From a bacterium (GTDB lineage Bacteria; UBA6262; WVXT01), in the NCBI GenBank assembly GCA_035530055.1, contig DATKVN010000045.1:1-36137 (forward strand): DNA of 36,137 nt, in the 5' to 3' direction. The position numbers and the translations under genes were made by a program. The notes beneath the pieces are model-generated. The model had not been told where the DNA came from. It searched no databases and saw only the letters and a list, made by a program, of their open reading frames with translations. This document shows positions 1 through 7,337 of this stretch, piece by piece. The stretch's first letter is position 1, and each line of letters starts with the position of its first letter.

Positions 1-66
1 GTAGAGACAGAGGACGGCAGGAAGAGAGTTGTTGCTGGCGACGTGACAATACTCTCGAAAATGTAG
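1..66 (+). CDS. birA: C-terminal end of a probable biotin--protein ligase (BirA), partial
   Basis: The window opens inside a reading frame that ends at TAG 64-66. Only 21 residues are visible. They include TEDGRKRVVAGDVTIL, which resembles the small C-terminal beta-barrel of BirA-type biotin ligases, whose members often end in a 'TEDGxxRxVxAGEVSLR'-like strand. Known context supports this, because birA is often directly upstream of coaX. The stop codon is supplied by the first bases of a palindromic repeat, so the last residues may differ from those of relatives. With so little protein visible, another small beta-barrel protein (for example an SSB-like tail) cannot be excluded. Confidence 0.45.
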   Translation, partial: VETEDGRKRVVAGDVTILSKM

Positions 67-151
67 CCGCAGAGCGATAGCTCTGCGTCAATGTAGGGGC
101 GACACTCCGTGGTCGCCCAAAGGAAGGGACGGCACAGAGTCTGTCCCCTAC
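62..151 (+). repeat. Composite palindromic repeat, copy 1 (GTAGC hairpin + GTAGGGG hairpin)
   Basis: Two hairpins lie side by side. The first is GTAGC followed by a stem GCAGAGC/GCTCTGC (69-75 and 80-86). The second is bounded by GTAGGGG (93-99) and CCCCTAC (145-151), with internal stems GGGCGAC/GTCGCCC and GGGAC/GTCCC. The same composite recurs at 18622-18708, so this is a dispersed element and not a gene-specific regulator. Its TAG forms the stop codon of the preceding gene. Confidence 0.85.
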
Positions 152-175
152 GATTCCATAAAAAGGGAAGATGTT

Positions 176-952
176 ATGCTTCTGGTGATTGATATCGGCA
201 ATACGAGTATCTCCTTTGGTGTTTATACTGGGGAGAAACTGATAGAGAGCTGGAGAATTTCAACAAGTGCAGGAAAGACTCCAGATGAGTATGGAGTAGA
301 AGTCTTAAATTTCTTCGATTTTGGAAAAATCGACAGAAAAAAAATTTCAGGGATTGCTATATCCTGTGTGGTTCCTTCCCTGTTACCTGTTTTTGAAGAA
401 ATTTCCCAGAGATATTTTCACATCAAGCCCCTTGTAGTTGGCCGGGAGGGCGAGTTGGGGATGCCTATTTTGTATGATAATCCTAAAGAAGTGGGAGCTG
501 ACAGACTTTCAACCAGTATTGCTGCTTTTGAACTGTATAAAGGTCCGGTTATAGTAGTCGATTTTGGTACGGCTACAACTTTTGATATAATTAGTGAGAA
601 GGGAGAATATGTGGGAGGGGTGATTGCGCCGGGAATTGGTATCTCCTCCCAGGCGCTTTTTGAAAAGGGAGCCCAGCTACCCCATGTTGAGCTGGCTAAA
701 CCAGAAAGTGTTATTGGTAGGAATACCGGAAAGAGTATGCAGGCAGGAATAGTTTATGGTGCGATTGGACAGGTGAGAGAGATACTTTCCAGAATAAAGA
801 GAGAAATCGGAGGGAATCCCAAAATTGTGGCTACCGGCGGATATGCCAGTCTCATCGCACCAGAGGTAGAGATGATAGATACGGTAAATCAAGATCTAGT
901 TCTGGAAGGGCTCAGGATACTCTGGGAGCGAAACTTTCGAGGTCAGAAATAG
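176..952 (+). CDS. coaX: Type III pantothenate kinase
   Basis: Catalyses ATP-dependent phosphorylation of pantothenate, the first step of coenzyme A synthesis, in the cytosol. At 258 residues it has the usual length for CoaX. Visible motifs are the phosphate loop DIGNT (residues 6-10), EVGADR (105-110, containing the catalytic Asp) and the second nucleotide-binding motif DFGTATTFD (129-137) of the ASKHA fold. The ATG at 176 is preferred over the one at 171 because it is in frame with the family N-terminus MLLVIDIGNT and follows GGGAAG with 5 nt spacing. It follows the probable birA tail, an arrangement common in bacteria. Type III kinases are feedback-insensitive to CoA and lack similarity to CoaA. 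Confidence 0.95.
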   Translation: MLLVIDIGNTSISFGVYTGEKLIESWRISTSAGKTPDEYGVEVLNFFDFGKIDRKKISGIAISCVVPSLLPVFEEISQRYFHIKPLVVGREGELGMPILYDNPKEVGADRLSTSIAAFELYKGPVIVVDFGTATTFDIISEKGEYVGGVIAPGIGISSQALFEKGAQLPHVELAKPESVIGRNTGKSMQAGIVYGAIGQVREILSRIKREIGGNPKIVATGGYASLIAPEVEMIDTVNQDLVLEGLRILWERNFRGQK

Positions 953-955
953 GCA

Positions 956-985
956 TGTGGATTTTGTGGAAAAGTCTGTGGATAA
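956..985 (+). promoter_or_regulatory. Cluster of three DnaA-box-like 9-mers
   Basis: Three same-orientation 9-mers occur within 30 bp: TGTGGATTT (956-964), TGTGGAAAA (965-973) and TGTGGATAA (977-985). The last is a perfect reverse complement of the DnaA box TTATCCACA. An A+T-rich stretch lies about 200 bp downstream (1180-1290). This could be a DnaA-regulated control site or part of a replication origin. No dnaA, dnaN or other origin-linked gene is visible, so the role is unproven. Confidence 0.45.
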
Positions 986-1064
986 CTTTGAAGTTGTTAA
1001 GGGGAAGATATCAAACCATACAGTGTGGTGCGCGCCCGGACGGGAAGGTTAATAGAGAGTGGTT

Positions 1065-1118
1065 GGAGTGTCAAGCGAAAGCTTGACCCGAGGAGGTGAA
1101 ACTTTCATTTCACACTCC
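1065..1118 (+). other. Possible structured RNA element (three-way junction) upstream of groES
   Basis: A closing stem GGAGT (1065-1069) / ACTCC (1114-1118) encloses CAAGC-GAAA-GCTTG (1072-1085, a GNRA-capped hairpin) and GTGAAA-CTTTCA-TTTCAC (1096-1113), with the purine-rich linker ACCCGAGGAG between them. It matches no riboswitch or small RNA class I know. It lies upstream of the mapped groES promoter, so it would need its own promoter or read-through from coaX. Apart from this, the DnaA-like sites and the groES promoter, I see nothing else in 953-1258. Confidence 0.3.
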
Positions 1119-1258
1119 AAAAGGGGCAAAACCTTTAGTTGGGTTATTGCTTTCGGCTACTAATTACATGCATTGGTAAAAAACAGAGAAAATTGGAGTA
1201 TTTGGGAGAAAATTGCAATTTTTCTGAAATAAACGGGAATTCTGGGAATTTTTGTCTC

Positions 1259-1287
1259 TTGACTTATTCGCTTCAAAAATATATATT
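1259..1287 (+). promoter_or_regulatory. Sigma-70 promoter of groES-groEL
   Basis: The -35 TTGACT (1259-1264), a 17-nt spacer and the -10 TATATT (1282-1287) form a near-consensus promoter. Its start point would fall at about 1294, inside the CIRCE operator. Confidence 0.85.
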
Positions 1288-1313
1288 TAGCACTCTTGAC
1301 GTATGAGTGCTAA
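1287..1313 (+). promoter_or_regulatory. CIRCE operator (HrcA binding site)
   Basis: TTAGCACTC (1287-1295), 9-nt spacer, GAGTGCTAA (1305-1313). Both arms match the CIRCE consensus without mismatch. The element overlaps the -10/start region of the groES promoter, which implies HrcA-type repression released by heat shock. hrcA itself is not in the window. Confidence 0.97.
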
Positions 1314-1319
1314 TGGCTT

Positions 1320-1343
1320 CGCAACCTGAAGGTTGCGGCTACC
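1320..1343 (-). repeat. GTAGC-type palindromic repeat in the groES leader
   Basis: CGCAACCT (1320-1327) and AGGTTGCG (1330-1337) followed by GCTACC. On the minus strand this reads GGTAGCCGCAACCT, the same family as the copy at 34277-34301. It forms a hairpin in the 5' leader of groES mRNA, between CIRCE and the Shine-Dalgarno site. Confidence 0.75.
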
Positions 1344-1387
1344 ACAACTGTTATGGTGGGAATATCTTAGAAAGGAGGAAGAACTCA

Positions 1388-1675
1388 ATGAAGGTTAGAC
1401 CGCTGGGTGATCGGGTGCTGGTGAAACCTTTGGAAACAGGAGAAAAGAAAAAGGGCGGAATTATTATTCCTGACACTGCTAAAGAAAAACCTCAGGAAGG
1501 TAAAGTTATTGCAGTGGGAAAAGGTAAGATTACTGAACAAGGGAAAACGCTTCCCCTGGACGTCAAAGTAGGGGATAGAATACTTTTCGGTAAGTATTCT
1601 GGTAATGAAATAAAGATAGATGATGAAGACTACCTAATTGTAAGGGAAGAAGATATCCTGGGAATCATTGAATAA
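1388..1675 (+). CDS. groES: Co-chaperonin GroES (Cpn10)
   Basis: Caps the GroEL ring as a heptamer and assists ATP-driven protein folding in the cytosol. The protein has 95 residues, the normal length. It opens with [14 protein letters not shown], has the mobile loop around residues 17-31 ([12 protein letters not shown]) that docks on GroEL, and ends in the typical [11 protein letters not shown]. The frame is open further upstream to 1307, but the start at 1388 is decided by the strong site AAAGGAGGAA (1371-1380) and by the family N-terminus. The upstream extension would run through the CIRCE operator and a palindromic repeat. It is transcribed from the promoter at 1259 and is probably co-transcribed with groEL after a 79-nt gap. 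Confidence 0.97.
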   Translation: MKVRPLGDRVLVKPLETGEKKKGGIIIPDTAKEKPQEGKVIAVGKGKITEQGKTLPLDVKVGDRILFGKYSGNEIKIDDEDYLIVREEDILGIIE

Positions 1676-1754
1676 AAAGCAAAGAAGGACGGGTGAGATG
1701 TTGATAAGTCACTCATTCGTTCTTATTAACTGAATTCGAAAGGGGGTTAATAAA

Positions 1755-3371
1755 ATGGCAAAGCAAATGAAGTTTAATGAAGAGGCGATGCGTGCAATAA
1801 TGAGTGGTGTAGACCAGCTGGCAAATGTGGTGAGAATCACTCTGGGGCCAAAGGGCAAGTATGTAGTTCTGGATAAGAAATTTGGTTCGCCCACCATTAC
1901 CAATGACGGAGTGACTATAGCTAAAGAGATTGAACTTAAGGATCCTTTTGAGAATATGGGCGCTCAATTGGTAAAAGAGGTTGCCTCCAAAACAAACGAC
2001 GACACTGGTGACGGTACTACTACGGCAACTCTCCTTGCCCAGGCAATTGTGCGTGAAGGAATAAGGAATATCACTGCTGGAGCTGACCCTATTCATGTTA
2101 AGAGGGGAATTGATAAGGCAGTCAAGACAGTAGTAAAGGAGATAAAGCAGAAGAAAAAAGATGTGAAGACTAAGGAGGAAGTTGCACAGGTAGCTTCCAT
2201 AGCTGCCAACAGTCAGGAGATTGGGAACTTAATTGCTGATGCTATGGATAAGGTGGGCAAAGATGGAGTAATCACAGTGGAGGAAGGGAAGGGTGCTGAT
2301 ACCACTGTGGACATTGTAGAGGGAATGCAGTTTGACAGGGGCTACATTTCCCCATATTTCGTTACTGATGCTGAGAGGATGGAAGCGGTGTTGGAGGATG
2401 CCTATGTTCTGCTTACCGATAAGAAAATCAGTTCTATGCAGGACCTTCTGCCGGTGCTGGAAAAAATTATTCAGACGGGCAAGCCCTTTGTCATTATAGC
2501 TGAAGATATAGAAGGAGAAGCTCTGGCTACACTGGTGGTCAATAAGTTGAGGGGAACGCTAAAGTGTGCAGCAGTTAAGGCCCCGGGCTTTGGAGACCGC
2601 CGAAAAGAGATGTTACAGGATATTGCAACTCTCACAAAGGGAACGGTAATTTCGGAAGAGATGGGAATGAAACTTGAAAAAGCAACCCTGGATATGCTTG
2701 GCCAGACAAAGAGGGTGACCGTCGATAAGGAAAACACCACAATTGTGGGGGGTACTGGGAATAAGAAAGATATCGATGCGAGAATTGCGCAAATTAAGAA
2801 ACAAATAGAGGAAACCGACTCGGATTACGATAAAGAGAAGCTCCAGGAGAGGTTGGCGAAGTTAGTGGGAGGAGTGGCTGTAATTAATGTGGGGGCAGCT
2901 ACTGAGACTGAGATGAAAGCAAAGAAGTTCAAGATTGAAGATGCCATGCACGCTACCCGAGCTGGTGTAGAAGAGGGAATTATCCCCGGTGGCGGAATAG
3001 TGCTTTTAGGAGCAACTGAGGCTATTTCTAAATTGAAGACGGAAGATACAGATGAGCAGACGGGGATAAATATTATAAAGAGGGCCTTAGAAGAGCCTTT
3101 AAGGCAGATTGCGGAAAATGCCGGTTTTGAAGGCTCTGTGGTCGTGGAGAAAGTGAGGAAGAGCTCGCCAGGGGTTGGATTAAATGCTGAGACTGGAGAA
3201 TACGTAGACCTAATGAAGGCGGGCATTGTTGACCCGGCTAAGGTAACTCGCCTGGCTCTGGAGAATGCAGCCAGTATCGCTTCAATATTGTTGACTACAG
3301 AATCCTTGGTAACTGACATACCTGAGGAGAAACCTGCCATGCCTCCTATGCCTGGCGGTGGTATGTATTAA
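1755..3371 (+). CDS. groEL: Chaperonin GroEL (Cpn60)
   Basis: Forms the double heptameric ring that encloses unfolded proteins together with GroES. The 538 residues are typical. Visible family features are the N-terminal [12 protein letters not shown] segment (29-40), the nucleotide-binding [11 protein letters not shown] (85-95), the apical-domain substrate region, the [13 protein letters not shown] stretch and the Gly/Met-rich tail ending PGGGMY. AGGGGG lies upstream of the ATG. It is the second gene of the CIRCE-controlled operon. No clear intrinsic terminator follows, only an imperfect palindrome at 3423-3479. The sequence is intact and would be a good phylogenetic marker for placing the genome. 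Confidence 0.98.
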   Translation: MAKQMKFNEEAMRAIMSGVDQLANVVRITLGPKGKYVVLDKKFGSPTITNDGVTIAKEIELKDPFENMGAQLVKEVASKTNDDTGDGTTTATLLAQAIVREGIRNITAGADPIHVKRGIDKAVKTVVKEIKQKKKDVKTKEEVAQVASIAANSQEIGNLIADAMDKVGKDGVITVEEGKGADTTVDIVEGMQFDRGYISPYFVTDAERMEAVLEDAYVLLTDKKISSMQDLLPVLEKIIQTGKPFVIIAEDIEGEALATLVVNKLRGTLKCAAVKAPGFGDRRKEMLQDIATLTKGTVISEEMGMKLEKATLDMLGQTKRVTVDKENTTIVGGTGNKKDIDARIAQIKKQIEETDSDYDKEKLQERLAKLVGGVAVINVGAATETEMKAKKFKIEDAMHATRAGVEEGIIPGGGIVLLGATEAISKLKTEDTDEQTGINIIKRALEEPLRQIAENAGFEGSVVVEKVRKSSPGVGLNAETGEYVDLMKAGIVDPAKVTRLALENAASIASILLTTESLVTDIPEEKPAMPPMPGGGMY

Positions 3372-3483
3372 GGTATACTGACAGGAAGCGACGTAGTTGA
3401 CTGTCCTTTCCCGATCCCCCATCCCGCCCTCTATGCACTCTAAGATATCTCTTCTTGCTTAAAGGGGAGATAGGGCGGGCTGA

Positions 3484-3620
3484 CGCTATAACTTCATCTT
3501 TTAGCGAAAGCAAAATCCCCAAAAATTCCTTCCACAAACGGATTAGCTACCGTAATTGAAATCAGCCCAAAGTGTTGATATAATCCACCAAACGTGGTTT
3601 ATGATTGCAAGAAAAAGTAC
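3484..3620 (+). repeat. Long inverted repeat, arm A (137 bp)
   Basis: Base-by-base comparison with the reverse complement of 5064-5200 gives no gaps and roughly 18 mismatches over 137 bp, about 87% identity. Similarity fades on both sides of these limits. The arms point at each other and enclose one glycosyltransferase gene and a decayed frame. No transposase is visible between or next to them. This could be two copies of a MITE-like element or the ends of a decayed transposon. Confidence 0.85.
3556..3584 (+). promoter_or_regulatory. Promoter inside repeat arm A, facing the glycosyltransferase
   Basis: TTGAAA (3556-3561), 17-nt spacer, TATAAT (3579-3584), with an extended -10 (TGATATAAT). 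It is fully preserved in arm B on the other strand although the surrounding repeat has diverged. It could drive the GT2 gene at 3958 from about 365 nt upstream. Confidence 0.6.
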
Positions 3621-3957
3621 TCGTGAGAATATTGCCAGGTCGTCAGCTTGACAGCGGCAACAAGGGTTCTTTGTGCCTTCGCTTTAGAAATTAGAGCAAT
3701 TATTATGTTCGTCGTCCATCTTGTCTCAACTGGTGTTTAATACGCAGACGGTCAAAGTGCTGAGCCTCGGCATGCCTGGAAGTAAAAGAGGTGGTCGAGT
3801 GTTTTTTCAGGGGACTTCATACCAGGCGGTCGGTTATTTATAGAGAGATCATCCTTGCATGTATGGTAATAGGTAGAATGGCTTATTTTCATATAGCTTT
3901 AAAAGACATTGATAATAAAGAAAAGAGATGTTAATATAAAATTCAGGATTGGATAAT

Positions 3958-4710
3958 ATGGATAAAAAAATATTAAGTGTAGATATAATAATTCCCGTCT
4001 ATAATGAAGAGGGCTGCTTACAAAAAAATGTGCTTATCTTATATAATTATTTAGAGAAAACAGCTGATTTTTCTTGGAATATTATCATAGCTGAGAGTGC
4101 TTCTACTGACAAAACTTCGCAAATCGCAACAGACTTAGCATCAGAATATAAGAGGATTCTATATGTCCACATTCCGGTGAAAGGTAGAGGTTATGCTCTT
4201 AGAAAGACGCTCCTTGAAAGTAACGCTGATATTGTATGTTATACGGATGTGGACCTTTCTATTAATTTACGTTATTTAAAGCTCTTAATTGAAGGTATAA
4301 CTTGTGGCTTTGATGTATCTATAGGTTCAAGATTAATGCAGGGCTCGAGAGTGAAAAGAAGGTTAAAGCGCAAAATAATTTCAAGAATATATAATTTTTT
4401 GATTAAAGCTTTATTTTTTAATAGATTTTCAGATGCGCAATGCGGGTTCAAGGCACTAAGAACTGATGTTGCGAAGCAGATTGTTCCACTGGTGAAGAAC
4501 AATAATTGGTTTTTTGACACAGAGCTTTTACTTTTGGCAGAGTATAATAAATATAGAATATTTGAGATTCCCGTAAAATGGACAGAAGACGTAAAAACAA
4601 GAGTTTATATGACAAAGGTCATATTGCAGTTCCTAGCTGGTCTTCTGCGTATGAGATTTTCAATTCATAAAAATAGAGTTAGGAATAATACAAAACGGGA
4701 ACCATGGTGA
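3958..4710 (+). CDS. GT2 family glycosyltransferase (dolichyl/polyprenyl-phosphate sugar synthase type)
   Basis: Probably transfers a sugar from a nucleotide donor to polyprenyl phosphate on the inner membrane face. The 250 residues open with VDIIIPVYNEEGCLQ (GT-A fold, about residues 7-21), followed by ESASTDKT, KGRGYALRKTL, and YTDVDLS near residue 95 as the metal-binding Asp motif. DAQCGFKALR matches the 'D.QCGFK' signature of DPM1-like enzymes. There is no C-terminal membrane pair. I chose ATG 3958 because AGGA at 3945-3948 is correctly spaced; a TTG at 3949 is also possible. It is A+T-rich and lies between inverted-repeat arms, isolated from the main glycan locus, which suggests acquisition. 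The next membrane protein (5581) could be a GT-C enzyme that uses its lipid-linked product. Confidence 0.85.
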   Translation: MDKKILSVDIIIPVYNEEGCLQKNVLILYNYLEKTADFSWNIIIAESASTDKTSQIATDLASEYKRILYVHIPVKGRGYALRKTLLESNADIVCYTDVDLSINLRYLKLLIEGITCGFDVSIGSRLMQGSRVKRRLKRKIISRIYNFLIKALFFNRFSDAQCGFKALRTDVAKQIVPLVKNNNWFFDTELLLLAEYNKYRIFEIPVKWTEDVKTRVYMTKVILQFLAGLLRMRFSIHKNRVRNNTKREPW

Positions 4711-4716
4711 AAATGA

Positions 4717-5010
4717 GTGACGCCACGTGTCTTTAGATATCGCTTTCCAGGAGTAGTAAAAAGAACCAGTAATTACTTTGTACTATATACGAATATGATG
4801 GGCAGAAAATGGTAGTACATCAACGTAAAGAAAGAAGACAATGTAAGCTTTCAAGTCATCTCTAATGGGACTGAGCGTCAGTTTAAACGTGAAGATGGTC
4901 TTAAATATAAATACGGACTCTCAAAGCCAGAATTTTTCGCTCTATTATTTTTTCTTGTAGTTGCTAACTTATGCACAATAAATTTTATTAATCGAGAGAA
5001 TTATATTTAG
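4717..5010 (+). pseudogene. Decayed reading frame of unknown function with one membrane segment
   Basis: A frame readable from GTG 4717 is broken by TAG at 4813-4815 and resumes to TAG 5008-5010. The second part (about 64 residues) has a hydrophilic stretch followed by one hydrophobic segment FFALLFFLVVANLCTINFI. There is no convincing start or ribosome site. It lies in the same frame as the preceding glycosyltransferase, separated by two stops. I do not recognise the protein. It may be a gene remnant left by rearrangement at the inverted repeats, or chance. Confidence 0.35.
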
Positions 5011-5063
5011 TTTTGGCATTATATATGTTATTGGGCGAAGCACATAGAAATAAGTGATTAGAA

Positions 5064-5200
5064 GTCCTTTATCTTGCAACCATAGACCATGTTTGGTAAA
5101 TTATATCAACACTTTGGGCTTATTTCAATTCTGGCAGCTTATCCGTTTGTGTAAATAATTTTTGGGGACTTTGCTTCCGCTAAAAGATGAAGTTGTAGCG
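5064..5200 (-). repeat. Long inverted repeat, arm B (137 bp)
   Basis: Reverse complement of arm A (3484-3620) at about 87% identity without gaps. Arm B continues into a hairpin-rich segment (5194-5255, TGTAGC...GCTACA) that arm A lacks. Small apparent frames overlapping the two arms share the peptide LKDEV only because the DNA is repeated. Confidence 0.85.
5100..5128 (-). promoter_or_regulatory. Promoter inside repeat arm B, reading leftward
   Basis: On the minus strand TTGAAA (5128-5123), 17-nt spacer, TATAAT (5105-5100) with TG one base before the -10. It points inward, antisense to the glycosyltransferase at 3958. Confidence 0.5.
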
Positions 5201-5465
5201 ATAGAACAATCGCCTAAAATGGAGATAAAGATTAGGCTTTGCTGCTACAAGAGAGCGGACGACCACAAAAGACACCATAATGGTGGCCTACCAATTGATA
5301 CTCTAAAGATGCCTTCCTATGTTTCCTATCTAATTAATTTCTACCGTAGTGAATGAGGGTTATTTGTTTCTTATTATTATTGATAAAAACAATCAAATTT
5401 GGTATAAATAAAGCGACAATTACCGCTCCTTTTTTCAATTTTATCTCTAATGCAAGCTTCTTGAC
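5201..5465. other. Non-coding stretch between repeat arm B and the tRNA remnant
   Basis: Contains an imperfect hairpin to about 5255 and otherwise A+T-rich sequence. A 64-codon frame here (5162-5356) begins inside the repeat arm and has no ribosome site, so I do not call it a gene. Nothing else is recognised. Confidence 0.5.
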
Positions 5466-5512
5466 GGAGAGGTGCCTGGGGGACTGAAGGGGCGCATTTG
5501 CTAAACCTGTAG
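5466..5512 (+). pseudogene. 5' half of a broken tRNA-Ser (GCT anticodon)
   Basis: GGAGAGGTG (5466-5474) matches a serine tRNA acceptor strand plus positions 8-9. The D-arm-like GACTGAAGGGGC follows, and then TTTGCTAAACCTGTAG, an anticodon arm with GCT. The 5' anticodon stem lacks about two bases that would pair with AACCT. The long variable arm, T-arm and 3' acceptor strand are missing, so it cannot be functional. Serine tRNA genes are common integration targets. The fragment sits at the edge of the A+T-rich patch, as expected of an old attachment site or excision scar. Confidence 0.6.
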
Positions 5513-5580
5513 TAGTGATTATAGATAATGTAAAGAAATTTCGAAAGAAAAACGTCTTCCACGAGACAATTGAGATTTAC

Positions 5581-7197
5581 ATGATAAATTTTAAAGATAT
5601 CATTAAATTCAAAAAGGCAACAAAAACGCAAGAGTATTTCATAGTACTTATTAGTTTCTTATTTTTGGTGTTCGGATTTCTTGCATTTACTGGTACACTT
5701 TTTTCCGGGTTTCATTTTACAGTTGATCATGAAATGGTTAGAATCAACGATCAGCTCAAGCATAAAGACTTTTGTCACGTGGCGAAAGGGGTAATTTCAA
5801 ACGATCTAAATAAACGCTTTAGACCTTTTTACTATTTACACAGGGTTCTACAAACGCGATTGTTTGGAATAAATTTTACTCTGTGGTATATCTATAATGG
5901 TTTGCTTGCCGCTTTCTGTGCCTTTTTTCTTTATCTCTTTGCCCGTAATGCCAATTTCTCATTTGCTCAATCATTATTTTTTTCATTCTTGACATTATTG
6001 GGACCACAGGCTGCAATCTGGTGGAGATTAGGTCTATCTGAAACGCAAGGAATGTTTTTTCTCGCTTTATGTTTATTTTTTTTGGCAAAGAGCGTTTACG
6101 CCTACAGGCATAATGTTCTTTATAATTTGGCTTTTGTTGTTTCTCTAATTATAACCTCACTTTGCAAGGAAAGCTTCATAGTTTTAATTCCCGCGATATT
6201 ATTTTGGAAAATATGGCTCTATAGTTCGCGAAATAAAATTTCATTTATGGAGGCTATTTACAAAAATTTATTTTCAATAAGTCTTCTGGTATTGATAATG
6301 CTAATTGAACTATATATCATTATCGCCTTTGTCGGGACAAATAAATTAGGCTATGTAGGCGTGGATCAAAATATTCATTTATTCAGATTATTGGGAAGGT
6401 CAATATATTTTACTATAAGAAGAGGACCTTTTATTTTGGCTTTATTTGGGGTGTTTTTGATTATGCGGTCGCGGCTGAATAATGATCAAAAGTTTTCAAT
6501 CTATGAGATATTTAAAGTTTTTGTAGATAACTTTTTAAAAATAATTATCTTGTTTTCATTAATATTTTTTCCACAGGCATTTTTATACAATAAAACGGGT
6601 TTTTGGGATAGATATTTTCTCCCTGCCTTTTTGGCATTTTCTGTCTTAATTATTTATTTGCAAAGAGAGATTAATAAGTCCGGAAAAATAAGCTATTTTT
6701 CTCAAAAAATATTTGTCATATTGCTGATTATTATGCTTTGGTTTAAGGTTGAGCCTACTATACGTATAGCTAAGGCTTTTACAAACGAGGGAGTTGCAAC
6801 CAATTCATTCCTTAAATCGATTGCAGAGAATACAAATGAAGATTCAGAAATTGTAATTGCCTCGGACCCTGTGGATAATTTTGAATGGAGCATTTCAATT
6901 TCAACTTATTTGAAATTAGTAGGCAATAGAAACAACCATTATTTTATATGGATTGAGACAGACTGTATTGTTCATAATTCAGAATTCAGCGAACGCCTTA
7001 GGAAGGAGATAAAAGCGAAATTCAAGGATAAAGATTTAACAGATATTGATGATTTTCAGAAAATTGAGTGTGTTGGTATTTTCCCAGGGCTTGAAAAAAC
7101 ATTCCTTGCTCAATCCTCAACATGGTTCAAAAGAAACAGATATCAAAGAGAAGCTTCTGACAAATTTGTAGTGTACATAAAAAAAGACGGCACCTAA
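5581..7197 (+). CDS. Multi-pass membrane protein, probable GT-C type glycosyltransferase
   Basis: 538 residues from the ATG chosen here. About ten hydrophobic segments follow an N-terminal membrane helix near residues 20-40, and a soluble C-terminal part of about 130 residues follows. After the first helix comes FTVDHEM, whose Asp sits where GT-C enzymes (PMT/ArnT-like) keep their catalytic acid. RFRPFYYLHRVLQ and TGFWDRYFLPAF resemble loops of such integral-membrane transferases. These enzymes use polyprenyl-phosphate sugars on the outer face, which fits the GT2 gene upstream. A GTG at 5515 is possible but lies in the tRNA remnant without a ribosome site. The start at 5581 has only weak GAGA upstream. 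The gene is A+T-rich compared with its neighbours. Family assignment rests on topology and a few residues. Confidence 0.7.
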   Translation: MINFKDIIKFKKATKTQEYFIVLISFLFLVFGFLAFTGTLFSGFHFTVDHEMVRINDQLKHKDFCHVAKGVISNDLNKRFRPFYYLHRVLQTRLFGINFTLWYIYNGLLAAFCAFFLYLFARNANFSFAQSLFFSFLTLLGPQAAIWWRLGLSETQGMFFLALCLFFLAKSVYAYRHNVLYNLAFVVSLIITSLCKESFIVLIPAILFWKIWLYSSRNKISFMEAIYKNLFSISLLVLIMLIELYIIIAFVGTNKLGYVGVDQNIHLFRLLGRSIYFTIRRGPFILALFGVFLIMRSRLNNDQKFSIYEIFKVFVDNFLKIIILFSLIFFPQAFLYNKTGFWDRYFLPAFLAFSVLIIYLQREINKSGKISYFSQKIFVILLIIMLWFKVEPTIRIAKAFTNEGVATNSFLKSIAENTNEDSEIVIASDPVDNFEWSISISTYLKLVGNRNNHYFIWIETDCIVHNSEFSERLRKEIKAKFKDKDLTDIDDFQKIECVGIFPGLEKTFLAQSSTWFKRNRYQREASDKFVVYIKKDGT

Positions 7198-7337
7198 CAT
7201 TGCGTAAGCGAAAAATAGATTTCGCTCATCTTGCTTACGAGAGACCGCTAAACCAGTTTTTCAAATTCAAATATGGCGCTTTCACGCTTTTTTCAGGTGA
7301 AGAGTGGCCCTTAGATATGGAGGGCGAAGGGGTTGTT

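Larger units (their letters stand above)
3372..3957. other. Gene-free stretch with palindrome and inverted-repeat arm A
   Basis: No credible coding sequence is seen. It holds an imperfect palindrome (CCCGCCCT at 3423-3430 against ATAGGGCGGG at 3470-3479, with inner ATCTC/GAGAT), inverted-repeat arm A (3484-3620) and about 330 nt of unrecognised DNA that becomes A+T-rich towards the next gene. I looked for transposase remnants in this stretch and recognised none. Confidence 0.6.

Noticed and set aside
956-1290. Chromosomal origin as a firm call
   Set aside because: Only three box-like sites, and no dnaA, dnaN or gidA-type neighbours; reported as a finding only.
1307-1387. N-terminal extension of groES
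   Set aside because: It would translate the CIRCE operator and a palindromic repeat, and the strong ribosome site at 1371-1380 sits before ATG 1388.
2825-3340. 171-codon frame antisense to groEL
   Set aside because: Composition mirrors groEL codons, no ribosome site, and groEL is clearly coding.
3621-5063. Transposase gene between the inverted repeats
   Set aside because: No frame in this interval resembles a transposase; only a GT2 and a decayed frame are present.
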